Assembly (NCBI GenBank): GCA_026874595.1
Contig: CM049311.1
Span: 45,881,676-45,945,675 of the forward strand
Reading direction: 5' to 3'
Length of the DNA: 64,000 nt
DNA from: Sipunculus nudus
Lineage: Eukaryota > Annelida > Sipuncula > Golfingiida > Sipunculidae
Both the position numbers and the translations under genes were made by a program. Each line of letters starts with the position of its first letter. The first letter of the stretch is position 1. The notes beneath the pieces were generated by a model, which saw only the letters and a program-made list of their open reading frames with translations, was not told where the DNA came from and ran no database searches. This document shows positions 27,763 through 40,283 of the stretch, one piece after another.

Positions 27763-30002
27763 ATATATATATGATAACTTTGACATGTGTAAAAGCAATG
27801 TCTAAATTGTTGTTTCGCGAGCACACAAGCATCATCCATCAAACACCATGTACACCTGGCCAGTAATCTGAAGACTCAGCTACATATGTCAGGGATTACG
27901 GTGATCCGGATTAAAGGGAGCCAAAATATCTCTTTATATTGATCATGTGAAGGCTGTTGAACGATCATATACACGTGTCCGTGCATGTAGGTGTATTTGT
28001 GTATCTATTACCATTAATTCTCTTTATGGATCCTCTGGCTGTGCATGGCCTTGTCTATAAAGGGAACAATATGTATTCTATAAACACCGAACAATGAAGG
28101 GATACATTCGATAAATAATATGAAAGAAATTTTATAGATAAAAATGTTAATACAATTAGAATCGTCATTAATATTTCATCAATATATATAAATATTTGCA
28201 ATGCTATACACAGATAATACTCAACACAGAACACACTATCACAAGAAAATGAAATACATTAACTTGTATTAACATATAAATGCCAATGCACACCGACTGT
28301 TCAGTTTATTGTATGATATAGTATAATGTTCTATCATTCTATCAAATAATGTATCAGTCCTATTCTATACTGTTCAAATTATATAATACACGGCATTTAT
28401 TATTTCATTGACATTGAAAGATATTATACAGCATCATGATCTCGGAAGTATTTGTAATATATATATATAACAAATATAATACTAGTTATAAAGTCAAATA
28501 CAACATGATGAAAGAATGTATATAAGACTTACCTGATAAGTGCAGCAACATGTTGCACGAAACTACGTAAAGTAGTAAAAAATGTCTGACAAAATTTGAT
28601 CCCTCTATGTTTATATAATTAAAAAGCTCTGGTGTCATACCATAGAGCACTCTCGCAGTTGTTTATTGCAGGACACATTAGATTACTTTATATATATATT
28701 TTATTCTGTGGCACATTGTGTAACATATATGCTGGTTCAATTTATATCCAAAGTCATTATTTATATGTGTGTGCGTTATACATAGTTGATCAGGTCGCTA
28801 GCATGAGCCATATAGACTATAGCACGGTATGACCGCACTGAGTCATATGGTTTACGGTGAGGGCGTAACAATAAACCACGAGTCTCAATGCAAAAACGTG
28901 CACGTGTACATAAAGCTTTATCTACACACGTGTTAGTGAATGGGTCTATCCATGCGGGTATCACGCCTTCATGAAGTTGATCCTGATCAACCATGCAGGG
29001 TCACTTTACTCACTGACCGTCCATCCACCAGTTATTGGGCCGGCATTTATTGGTCAAACGGGTCAGTGGCGTCAGGGGGTCAATTACTATAATTATAGCA
29101 ATTAGGTTAAAACGATACCCAATGCTGGCAACTGATGACATTTAATGGCTATTTGTCATTATGGCTTGCTATAGGAGAGCACGCAATGCAAATTGGATGT
29201 AACCGTGTTTTAGTTAAGGATGTAAACTAACAACAGCAACTTTTCACACGTCCGTCCTCGTCTACTAGTATACATGGGGAATCAACCAATGGCCCCGAAT
29301 TTTTAAATCACAAACTGTACATGTTAAGTTGAAAAGGTCAAATAAATAGCAAGAAAGGTCGCGCTTTTGATTGGTGATGACATTATTTCACATACTAATC
29401 AGTTTCCCACTTGCATGGTAAATGTTATGGTTATGGTTATATTTTTTTAAGTTACTGTCATTATTGTTTAAAAATGAAACTCATTATGTACATGATGTGG
29501 GCCAAGCTCATTCCACATATTGTTGTTACTATTCTCATTGTGGACGCAGAGACGTAATCCCTATATATGTGGCGAGGGTTAAATAAATGTCGAAATAGCT
29601 GAGTAGTTGACAATTAAGGGTAAAAAATCATACAACAGTTTTTGCTAAACAAACATATGTGGTCGTTTGTTAACGAAGGCGATTTTGTAGATTATAAAAG
29701 AAAGAGCATCTACCGTATTCACATGGAAAAATATTCCTACATCAACATCCACATGCTCAGGATAGCTTCATTTAATTAACTACTGCATATATTATACAGG
29801 TACATATTTCATTGATGTTGCAAACGATTTTTATTTTGAGTGATAGCAGTGCATTTATATATGTGGCATTCCATCCTGGTGACAGTGGTGTTATATTTCT
29901 ATAATGATGACACTGTAAGCAACATGTGGTCGGATTTTCATGATACAACCGGTGTAGGGAAAATACTAAACAAAAATAAGAGTACTACCAAGTTCACACT
30001 GT
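27763..30002. other. Non-coding, nothing recognised
   Basis: AT-rich sequence with frames of at most 72 codons. Short TA patches occur near 28460. No repeat family recognised. Confidence 0.5.
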
Positions 30003-31984
30003 AGAGTCCCACCCAGCTCACATTCACCAGGAACGAAAATCGTCGCAGCTCACACTTCACAGGAACAAAGTCCCTTCAACCTAATACCCTAAACGAACAA
30101 GTCCCTTCAAGCTCACACTCCACATGAACAAAGTCCCATCCACCTCACATTCTACATGAACAAAGTCCCATCAAGTTCACACTCCACAGGAACAAAGTCC
30201 CATCAAGCTCACACTCCACAGAAACAAAGTCCCATCAAGCTCACACTCCACAGGAACAAAGTCCCATCAAGCTCACACTCCACAGGAACAAAGTCCCATC
30301 AAGCTTACACTCCACAGGAACAAAGTCCAATCCACCTCACACTCTACATGAACAAAGTCTCATACCGCTCACACTCCACATGAACAAAGTCCCATCCACC
30401 TCACACTCTACATGAACAAAGTCCCGTCTAGCTCATACTCCACATGAACAAAGTCCCATCCACCTCACACTCCACAGGAACAAAGTCCCGTCTAGCTCAC
30501 ACTCCACAGGAACAAGGTCCCATCAAGCTCACACTCCACAGGAACAAAGTCCCATCAAAATCATACTCCACAGGAACAAAGTCCTATCAACCTCACACTC
30601 CACATGAACAAAGACCCATCCATCTCACACTCTACATGAACAAAGTCCCATCAAGTTCACACTCCACAGGAACAAAGTCCCATCAAGCTCACACTCCACA
30701 GGAACAAAGTCCCATCAAGCTCACACTCCACAGGAACAAAGTCCCATCAAGCTCACACTCCACATGAACAAAGTCCCATCCACCTCATACTCTTCATGAA
30801 CAAAGTCCCATCAAGTTCACACTCCACAGGAACAATGTCCCATGAAGCTCACACTCCACAGGAACAAAGTCCCATCAAGCTCACACTCAACAGGAACAAT
30901 GTCCCATCAAGCTCACACTCCACAGGAACAAAGTCCCATCCACCTCACACTCTACATGAACAAAGTCCCATCAAGTTCACACTCCACAGGAACAATGTCC
31001 CATGAAGCTCACACTCCACAGGAACAAAGTCCCATCAAGCTCACACTCCACAGGAACAATGTCCCATCAAGCTCACACTCCACAGGAACAAAGTCCAATC
31101 AAGCTCACATTCCACATGATCAAAGTCCCATCAAGCTCACACTCTACATGAACAACGTCCCATCAAGATCACACTCCACATGAACAAAGTCCCATCCACC
31201 TCACACTCTACATGAACAAAGTCCCAACAAGTTCACACTCCACAGGAACAAAGTCCCATCAAGCTCACACTCCACAGGAACAAAGTTCCATCAAGCTCAC
31301 ACTCCACAGGAACAAATTCCCATCAAGCTCACACTCCACAGGAACAGATTCCCATCAAGCTCACACTCCACAGGAACAAATTCCCATCAAGCTCACAACT
31401 TACATGAACAAAGTCCCATCAAGCTCACACTCCACAGGAACAAAGTCCCATCCACCTCATACTCCACAGGAACAAAGTCTCATACAGCTCACACTCCACA
31501 CAAACAAAGTCCCATCAAGCTCACACTCCACAGGAACAAATTCCCATCAAGCTCACACCTTACATGAACAAAGTCCCATCAAGTTCACACTCCAAAGGAA
31601 CAAAGTCCCATCAAGCTCACACTCCACAGGAACAAAGTCCCATCCACCTCATACTCCACAGGAAGAAAGTCTCATACAGCTCACACTCCACACAAACAAA
31701 GTCCCATCCACCTCAAACTCTACATGAATAAAGTCCCAACAAGCTCACACTCCACATGAACAAAGTCCCATCCAACTCACACTCGTCATGAACCAAGTCC
31801 CGCCTAGCTCACACAGTCGCACTTCACAGTAACAAAGTCCCGTCCAGCTCGGACTCCACAGGAACAAAGTCCCATACAGCTCACACTCCACATGAACAGA
31901 GTCCCGTCTAGCTCACACTCCACAGGAACAAAGTTCCATCCAGCTCACACTCAACAGGAACAAATTCCGAAGCAGCTCACACTG
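30003..31984. repeat. 32-bp minisatellite array (about 62 units)
   Basis: Unit core is AACAAAGTCCCATCAAGCTC then ACACTCCACAGG, 32 bp. Variants alternate CACAGG with TACATG and ATCAAGCTC with ATCCACCTC, so two or three unit types are mixed and short multi-unit blocks recur (for example about 30640-30830 against 30945-31050). The plus strand lacks stops in all phases of the main unit, giving frames of up to 171 codons with a 32-residue period. I do not consider these genes. Confidence 0.95.
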
Positions 31985-32586
31985 GATTCTTCAAAGTTAA
32001 CATCGACCAGAGATGATAGAAAATTGTACAAATAATACTCACCGGTTCAAAAACTGTCGTCTGATCATTGATATAATTCGGTGTGAAATCGGTTGAGCTA
32101 AAACTATGATTGCACAGCTAAAACTATCATGCTATTTTTTATAGCATGATATTTAAATATATTATATATTTTATTTAAATAAAAACATAATATAGGCTAC
32201 ACTGTTATTCACATAATAAAATAAATATGCACATTAAATTTCATTGCATTAAATTGCCTGAAATAAATCGGTCTTAACAGATAGTGAGGCATGCCAGTGT
32301 TCATGAGGTACATTATATCCATTTTGGGATACAATGCAAAATATATGATTGTTGAGCTAATACTGAATAATGACTTGCGTAAAAGTAACAAGTGTCCCGG
32401 GGGTTCTTATGTTTACTCTGAGCCATACTCTCCATGACATATAAAAGGTGAACTGGGTGAACAATAATAAAATTTAGATTTCTATAAAGACAGAATTTTT
32501 AAAATAATTAAATTCTTACTCAATTCTTGCAGAATTGCTTATCCTAATATGGAAGCAGGAGTATTGTTTTATCACACTTATCCATG
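31985..32586. other. Non-coding, AT-rich
   Basis: Nothing recognised between the 32-bp array and the next mobile element. Confidence 0.55.
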
Positions 32587-34130
32587 AACAAGTGACACAT
32601 GGGTCATGACGCTCAGCTGACTGGGAAGAGACTTGCAAAAGGAAATTTTATCATCTGAATAGTAGTATATATACCCATTCAACTGAAGCATTAAACAGAT
32701 TAACCAACAGGCTGAGATTGTGTCTGTATTAATATATCTAAAAAATAGAGAAAAAAATTTAAAAAAAATACAGGTGGCTCCACCAGTCTGCAGAAACTAA
32801 TAAAAACACTTAATGGTCAATATCCATGCAAAGAAGCATGGTGGTCTCTGGATTAGTTGTTCAACAGTTGTTTCCATTATTCTGAGGGATACTTTGGAGT
32901 CCTATAGCTTGGAGGATATGGGTAACAGAGACCTAATTTCTGGTTTCCATGGAGACTTTTCATAGGTCTCTCAGAATGTCAAGAATGAAGATTCTAGGTC
33001 CAGTCTTTACGATTTGTGCCCTGTTAACAAATGTTCACATTTTTAAAGGTCTCAAAAATAGAGAAAAAAGTTCGTAAAAAATCAAAAAATACAGGTGGCG
33101 CCACCAGTCTGCAGAAACTGATGAAACATCTCATAATCAATATGTATGCCAAAAATCATGACCATCAGTGATGTAGTTAATGAGATATTGAAGTTTTTTT
33201 TAATTGAAATTTTTCACTATTCTTTGGGGTACTTTGGGGCCCCAAAGCTCAAAGGATATGGGTAACAGAGACCTAATTTCTGGTTTCCATGGAGACTTTT
33301 CATAGGTCTCTCAGAATGTCAAGAATGAAGATTCTAGGTCCAGTCTTTACGATTTGTGCCCTGTTAACAGAGGTTCACATTTTTAAAGGTCTCAAAAATA
33401 GAGAAAAAAGTTCGTAAAAAATCGAAAAATACAGGTGGCGCCACCAGTCTGCAGAACTGATGAAACATCTCATAATCAATATGTATGCCAAAAATCATGA
33501 CCATCAGTGATGTAGTTAATGAGATATTGAAGTTTTTTTCAATTGAAATTTTTCACTATTCTGTGGGGTACTTTGGGGCCCCATAGCTCAAAGGATATGG
33601 GTAACAGAGACCTAATTTCTGGTTTCAATGGAGATTTTTCATAGGTCGCTCAGAATGTCAAGAATGAAGATTCTAGGTCCAGCGGTTACGATTTGTGCCC
33701 TGTTAACAGATGTTCACATTTTTAAAGGTCTCAAAAATAGAGAAAACAGGTCGTAAAAATCGAAAAATACAGATGGCGCCACCAGTCTGCAGAAACTGAT
33801 GAAACATCTCATGATCAATATGTATGCCAAAAATCATGACCATCAGTGATGTAGTTAATGAGATATTGAAGTTTTTGTATGAAATTTTTCACTATTCTGG
33901 GGGGTACTTTGGGGCCCCATAGCTTAAAGGATATGGGTAACAGAGACCTAATTTCTGGTTTCCATGGATACTTTTCATCGGTCTCTCAGAATGTCAAGAA
34001 TGAAGATTCTAGGTCCAGCGGTTACGATTTGTGCCTGGTTAACGGACAGACGGACAGACGGAAAGACAGACGGACGACGGACAAAGAGTGATCGCTATAG
34101 CTCAGCATGACTGAAAGTCAGCTGAGCTAA
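32587..34130 (+). mobile_element. Complete HINE/Pearl-like non-autonomous element
   Basis: Best-preserved copy in the window. The head AACAAGTGACACATGGGTCA is followed by the subterminal word GCTCAGCTGACT (32611-32622). The centre holds four tandem cores marked by GGTGGCGCCACC-type palindromes at 32771, 33092, 33432 and 33770 (spacing 321, 340 and 338 bp). A GGACAGACGG-rich microsatellite tail (34040-34085) leads to a terminal hairpin (34099-34127) and the end GCTAA. The subterminal word at the left is the reverse complement of the hairpin arm AGTCAGCTGAGC at the right. This architecture matches what is known of Helentron-derived HINEs and bivalve Pearl elements; the class assignment is inference. 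No transposase or Rep/helicase coding is present. Confidence 0.75.
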
Positions 34131-34145
34131 AAATGGAAACGCTCA

Positions 34146-34153
34146 CATTGCGC
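34146..34153. repeat. Left target-site duplication of hAT-type MITE
   Basis: CATTGCGC, identical to 34536-34543 on the other side of the element. Confidence 0.85.
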
Positions 34154-34535
34154 CACTAATGAAGGACTCGAGTGCGGACTTGGACTCATGTCCGCACTGG
34201 AGTCCACTTTTTTAAGGACTTGGACTCGAGGGTCCTGGACTAAGACTTGTACTCGGAGGTAAGGACTTTAAAAACACGGCCGAGTCCCTGGCGAGTCCGG
34301 CAGGAGGACTGAATATAAAAATTACCAAGCTTTAGACCTAAAGCATCTGAAGCTAAATGAAATAAAACCTTAACGTAAAAGGCATGTGTAAACTGACATA
34401 CAAATTCTTCTCAAAGTTATCTCAAGGTTCTATTATAATTTTCTTTTTTTTATAAAGAGATTTTTAATGGACTCGGACTTATTGAGCCTGGACTCAGACT
34501 TGCATTCGGATTGTGTGGACTCGACTTCATCACTG
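34154..34535. mobile_element. hAT-type MITE, 382 bp, with 8-bp target duplication
   Basis: Inverted ends CACTAATGAAGGACTCGAGT on the left and, read from the right, CAGTGATGAAGTCGAGTCC. The element is flanked by a perfect 8-bp direct repeat CATTGCGC at 34146-34153 and 34536-34543. An 8-bp duplication with CA-starting ends is the signature of the hAT superfamily. The body is rich in GGACTCGAG-like words in both orientations. It has no coding capacity. Confidence 0.85.
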
Positions 34536-34543
34536 CATTGCGC
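34536..34543. repeat. Right target-site duplication of hAT-type MITE
   Basis: CATTGCGC, identical to 34146-34153. Confidence 0.85.
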
Positions 34544-34559
34544 ATAGTTAAACAGCTAA

Positions 34560-35270
34560 GTTATGCAGCTTATAATCAGATAGCAGTTTTGTTGTAAATA
34601 TTTCTGTCAAATGTGATGCTTATGGCTGCAGCTGTTCCTGGGGTATTTGGTTAAAGATATTAGGGGTCCTATATCTTGTATGCACACATATTAAATGGTA
34701 AAACGATCAGAAACACCATTTAGTTCATAATTATCAAATTTTTCGTCCTCCAAGAACTGTCGACAATGATCTGAAAGATTATGTTGAAATCTTTTCTGAT
34801 ATTGATTGCTTTGGCCCAAGGAGAGTAGGTCCAGAAGTGGCGCCACCTGTAACTCAAATTTGGAAAGCAGTCACATGATCATTATTCCTCTGAAATCTGC
34901 AGCCATTCCTATAGGTATTCAGTTTGAGACACTATTTGTAAAATTTTGTGATTGATTAAATTTGAAGCTCTGTAAATATACCACCTGTAACAAAGATGGA
35001 CACAGTTTATACGTATTTTATTCCCCTTCCTTAGGACTTGTGTTTTATGACATGAAAGCGAAATTGATAATACTTTATGACTTATCTTTGAAGAAGAGGA
35101 AAAGATAATTTCCGTGTAGAACAACATATAGGTGGAGCCACCTACAGCTAAAAATCACATAGCAGTGAAGTGGTCAATGTTCCTGTGAAATTTGGTGCTG
35201 TAGGCTGCAGTTTCCCCCTAGATAATACGTTAATAATATTACATCATGTATGCAAACATATAGCGATCGA
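34560..35270. repeat. Third type of about 295-bp tandem core
   Basis: Two clear and one degenerate units. Landmarks are AAGTGGCGCCACCTGTAACT (34835) and ATAGGTGGAGCCACCTACAG (35127), then a TCATG/TGG...ATTCCTGTGAAAT...GCTGCAG section near 34870-34910, 35170-35210 and, weakly, 34604-34640. It shares the palindromic GTGGCGCCAC core with the HINE-like elements but little else. Neither boundary was identified. Confidence 0.55.
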
Positions 35271-37191
35271 CCAAGTATCGTAAAGACGCTATTTTTTCTA
35301 TACTCATAGTATTCTACCTCCACTGGAATTATTTCTGATATTTTGAAAGTGCAGATATACCGACTATGAAGTCGAGGAGCAAGAAGGTATATACACGTGT
35401 AGTAGCATGTTTTCTATATGGCTTATTCAATAAGACACAGTTTATACCTGTACCTGACTAAAATGCATTAGGGATAAATGTCTTCATAAATCTGTACAAC
35501 AGTTTAACATGGGAGGTCGGACTGATATTACAAGTCTTGGTCATACAGATAAATACAGGACATGTCATTCTCATAATCACACGTCAAATATTTAAACATT
35601 TAACGATTGCAGTTAAACAGTACTCCAGATCAGTAATAATTCTGAATTTCATGACAATCCAACCACCTGAGAAATATTGCCTTTTGCATGAATTTTACTG
35701 ACAGGAGCCTCGGCTTCTGCGATACTCAAACTTTGATCCGGTATTTCTAGTAATAATGTATAAGCAAAGGTGAAAAAACTTATTGTTGTTATGTAATGTT
35801 GCTCATTGTTGTAATACTGCTCATTGTGTAATACTGCTCATTGTGTAATGCTGCTCTTTGTTGTATGCTGCTCAGTCACGACTCATAAATTTTGCTACCT
35901 CAAAACTTCTTCATTTAATATATTATAATTCAACAATCCTGTACTTAATATACATGTATACCGAATTAATTGAACTTGTCTAATTCAACACTGCTTCATT
36001 TAATGTATTAAGAATAAATAAACTTATCTTCTTAAAAGGTTTTACTAAATGTACAAAGAATAAATTAATGTTCTATCTTAACAATTCTTTATTTAATATA
36101 TATCATATAAATTAAACATATTTCAACAATACACTATGTTAAATGTATTTAGAAAAATAATCTGCCTCTAGAATTCACAACTGAATGTATTCAGAATAAA
36201 TTAATCCACTTTTACGATGCTTTATCTAATGTAATCAGAAAAAAATTTACTTACCTGCTAAAGTATAAAGGCAAATATACGTCCCGTTTCCTTATTTTTT
36301 TTTTGTTTTGGTCTTTCTTTATTTTTTAATTTTAAATTATGCTAGCACTTGTTTCAAACGACCACATGCATGAAAGTGTGCTTCAACAGTCAGGTGCCCC
36401 CGTCAGCACCCCTAAACACGGCCTACCACCTTAAATATAAATACACCTTGTATATAAGTCATAAAAACATCAATGGGCAACGTTGGGTCACACCAATAAT
36501 AAGTGAAATTAGCATGATGTTATTTTTCTGTTTTCTCTAAGTACAGGTCTGCCATGGTATGAAAATTAATTAAAATGTCATCAATACATATACTATTTAT
36601 TCATTTATTTCAATATATTTATATAGGGTAGCCTGTTCAGTTATATAGTCTGTTCTTCCACAGGGCCCTGTAACCTTAAAACATGATATAATATTATCTG
36701 GTACAAAGATTATAAAATACACAGTATGCATGCATATGTTACACAATATATATATATGAATCATCAAAGATACATGTACATAAATATTATATACATGACA
36801 AGTAAGTCAGTCATGATTTGCAACAATACTTTAAACGCAATCTATATACTATTAGATTGAACACTACTTTACCGAGACTAATGTGAATTTATAATGATTA
36901 TTTGATTTAACTATGATACTTTGGCCAGGGGTGCTACATCGGCGAAGTGAATAAATGAATGAATCAACTTTCTAATACTCGTATATATGTTTGTGGGTAT
37001 AAGCTGTGTTGACCACACGCAGGCAGACTGTTTCTGTTGCAGCCGTTACGACCTGTAAATGTGGAATATAAAGTCTTGATAATATTACTATAACTGCCTA
37101 CTTTTACTTAGTAGTAGCTGCTACATTTGACCCGGTGCATATATCATACAGCTTGTATGCATGATACACTTTTCTTCTTATACATTATGGA
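35271..37191. other. Non-coding, AT-rich, with short tandem repeats
   Basis: A 17-bp unit (TACTGCTCATTGTGTAA) is repeated about four times at 35797-35874. From about 35900 to 36260 the words TTTAATGTATT and AGAATAAAT recur at roughly 60-80-bp steps, suggesting a degenerate repeat. No gene recognised. Confidence 0.5.
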
Positions 37192-38665
37192 AACAAGGGA
37201 CCTGTTGGTCACGGCGCTCAGCTAAAATTGATTCTGAGAATATGTGTATGAAATCCTAGTTGTTGTGTTTATTGTGAACTTTTATGGACTTCATGAGAGA
37301 TACAGAAGCCTCTCATTATCACAGACATGTATTTGTAAAAGTTTCAGTATTTCAACTAAATGACGGTGATACGGATGTAAATATATCCACTGGGAACTTA
37401 CCAAGTCCTGTAAATTATAGAATAATGGACATGAGCTGCAGCATAATAATACACATTTTATTGATTAACTGAATTAAACTGCTGTAAAAAATTAAAAATT
37501 TCCATTTTCCAATGAGCATAACTAAGTTTGATAAGCGAGAAAAGCAAGCCATTTTGGTGTACATTGCATCTGCACTCTGTATTATATGATATTTGTGGCC
37601 TGAAACCATTTAATGGTGCAATAAGGAATGAAACAGTTACGGGCCTAAGTGTTATATGAAAGGATACATTTAAAAAACAACAAGTTTGAAGCCAATCTGC
37701 CTACCAAACCTAGAATTATCATCCGTTAACTAATTTCTGAACAGATGGGCCCTGTGACCTTGACCTTTGAGCTTGTAAACCAAAAATCAGACAGAATCTT
37801 TCCCTATCTGCAGGTGAGCCACATGTGATAGATTGAAGGTTTGGGACGAAACGTTGGCTTAAAATGCATCCACAATCTTTATAAAAGTGGTTCCTGTGAC
37901 CTGGACCTTTGACCTCAAATCAATAAGGTTTTTACTTTAGTGGTGGGCCATATATAAGTCAAGTTTGAAACCAATATTTCAATCCAACCTAGAATAATCA
38001 TCTGGAAACAAATATGTAGACAGATGACCCTGTGGCCTTGACCTTTGACCTTTTGACCCCAAAATCGATTAGATTCATCTCCTATTTGAAGGTCAACTAT
38101 ATGTTCTAAATGGAAGGTTTGGGATGAAAAGTTAGGCTAAAATGCATCCACAATCTTTTTAAATAAGTGGGTCGTGTGACCTTGACCTTTGAAATCATGA
38201 CCAAAAATCATGAGTTCTTGCTTTAGAGCCGGGCCAAAAATTATTACATTGTGAAATTGAAACTGTCAATCCAAACTGAAGTTAACATCAGGAAACAAAT
38301 TTGACGGACATAGAAAAAGACCAAGAGACAGACAGACGGACGGACAGGGTGAGTACTATAGGGCATCCGCTTATACAAGCGGGGCCCTAATAACACACAA
38401 GGTTTCAGGACAATAGATGAAACCACAGTTAACAAATCTGATAGCATATACTATAACTTGGCCTCAATATAAAGGAAAATTATCATAAAAAAATTAAAAA
38501 AAAACACACAGGTGGCGCCACCAATCTTCAGGAACTGAAGAAACCAGTCATAATCAATAAACACACCAGGTTTCGGGAAACTAGATCAAACCACAGTTGA
38601 GAAACTGACATAATTGCTGTCATTTGAGGGTCTAAAAAAACAAAATGAAATCGTATTAAATAGAA
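37192..38665 (+). mobile_element. HINE-like composite element, copy B
   Basis: Head AACAAGGGACCTGTTGGTCA and GCTCAGCT at the left. Four half-cores with TGACCTTGACCTTTGA-type words lie at about 37746, 37895, 38033 and 38173. A GACAGACGGACGG tail leads to an internal hairpin GGGCATCCGCTT/AAGCGGGGCCC (38361-38387) followed by CTAATAA. Then come the same linker as in copy A (AAGGTTTCAGGACA) and one palindromic GGTGGCGCCACC core (38513). It is abutted on the right by another head at 38666. About 400 bp after the head (37240-37640) are not recognised. Confidence 0.65.
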
Positions 38666-39955
38666 AACTAGGGACCCAGGGGTCTCGACGCTCAGCTGTA
38701 TTTTGATATATTTAAAGAAATTTTTCAGAATGACGGTCCTGTGACCTTAACCAATGACCTTGTGTCCAAAAAATCTGAGAACTTAATATCCTTGAACTTG
38801 CGGCATTTAGATTATTGTAACAATCTTTTAAAAAAGTGGGTCCAGTGACCTTGACCTCTGACAAGGTAACCTTAAAATCTACAGATTTTTTCCACTTTGG
38901 GCCAGTAAGCCATGTGTGAAAGATGGAAAGTTTGGGATGAAATGTTTGATTTACAGTGCATCCACAATCATTTTAAAGATGTGGCTCCTGTGACCTTCAC
39001 CTTTGACCTCTGGACCCTGAAAATCAAAATGTTTCTTACTTAAGTGGTAGGTCATTAATAAATCAAGTTTGAAGCCGATCTGTCTAGCCAAATCAGAAAT
39101 ATCATCAATAAACTAAATTGTGAATGGATGGGCCCTAGGACCTTGACCTTTGACCCTATGACTCCAAATCGAAAAGAATCTTCCCTTGTAGGCAGGTGAG
39201 TAATATCTTGAAGATGGAATGTCTGTGATGAAAAGTTTTGCTTGAAATGCATACACATTCCTTTTAAAGAAATGGGTCCTGTGACTTTGACCTTTGAACT
39301 TTGGTCCCAAAAATCTACCGGGTTGTTACTTTAGTTAACATTGAAACCAATATGTCAAACTAAACTTTAGTTATCATCTGGAAACTAATTTGTGTGGATG
39401 GACAGATGGACAGACAGACAGCTAGACGAACAGACAGACAGACAGGGTGATTACTATAGGGCATCCACTTGTAATCAATAAACACACCAGGTTTTGGGAC
39501 ACCAGATTGAATCACAGCTGAGAAACTTACATGATTGTTGTCATTTTATAGTATAAAAATAGAAAAATATTCGTAAAAATAAGAAAAAATACAGGTAGCG
39601 CCACCACTTTTCGGGAACTGAAAAAAAATAGTCATGGTCAATATTCAAGGCAAGTTTCATGACAAACCATGCATTAATTATCACGATATTGGAGGTTTTG
39701 TATCAATTTTTTTATTATTCTGGCGAGGGGGGGGGGGGGGGGGTACTTACAAGCCCCTTAGCTCGGAGGATATAGTGACCTAATTTCAGGTTTCCAAGGA
39801 GATTTTTTGTTGACCTCCTTGGATGTGTACTAATAGGGGTCTAGGACCAGCAATTATGATTTGTGCCCTGCTAACGGACGACCGGACGGCCGGACTAACG
39901 ACGGACAGAGCGCCATTCCTATACCTCAGTTGACTTACATTCAGCTGAGCTAGAA
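38666..39955 (+). mobile_element. HINE-like composite element, copy C
   Basis: Head AACTAGGGACCCAGGGGTCT then GACGCTCAGCTG. Five half-cores of the TGACCTTGACC type lie at about 38747, 38838, 38987, 39131 and 39276. A GACAGACAGACA tail and a truncated internal hairpin (39457-39472) follow, then a linker with one palindromic core (39594). The tail is a GGACGACCGG microsatellite, ending in the terminal hairpin CTCAGTTGAC/TTCAGCTGAG (39925-39950) and CTAG. A G18 run interrupts the last core at 39725-39742. Confidence 0.65.
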
Positions 39956-40283
39956 AATGCTTTCGTAAACTGGCGACCATATAGTAATGGTCAATATTCA
40001 AGGCAAGATTCAGGGCAATCCATTCATTGTTTATCAAGATACTGGAGGTTTTGTATCAAATTTTTAATTATTCTGTGGGTACTTACAAGTCCCATAACTC
40101 GGAGGATATACGCAAGGGACCTAATTTTAGGTTTCCATGGAATTTTTATTGACCTTCAGTTACATGTTTCTGGGTTCAACCGTGTCAACAAGTGCCAGTC
40201 TGACGTACGGACAGACAGACCGACGGACGGACGGGCGCTGATCAATTACTTTAGCTCAGTTGACTTACAGTCAGCTGAGCTAA
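39956..40283 (+). mobile_element. HINE-like core plus tail fragment
   Basis: One further core (from ATGGTCAATATTCAAGG) and tail joined directly to the end of copy C. It ends with GACGGACGGACGGGCG and the terminal hairpin AGCTCAGTTGAC/AGTCAGCTGAGCT (40253-40281), then AAAA. It either reflects unequal exchange between tandem ends or a 3' fragment left by a second insertion. Confidence 0.6.

Noticed and set aside
30003-31984. Frames of 107-171 codons in the 32-bp array as a Ser/His/Thr-rich secreted protein
   Set aside because: Same effect: 32-bp unit open in all phases on the plus strand; peptide period equals the unit length in residues.
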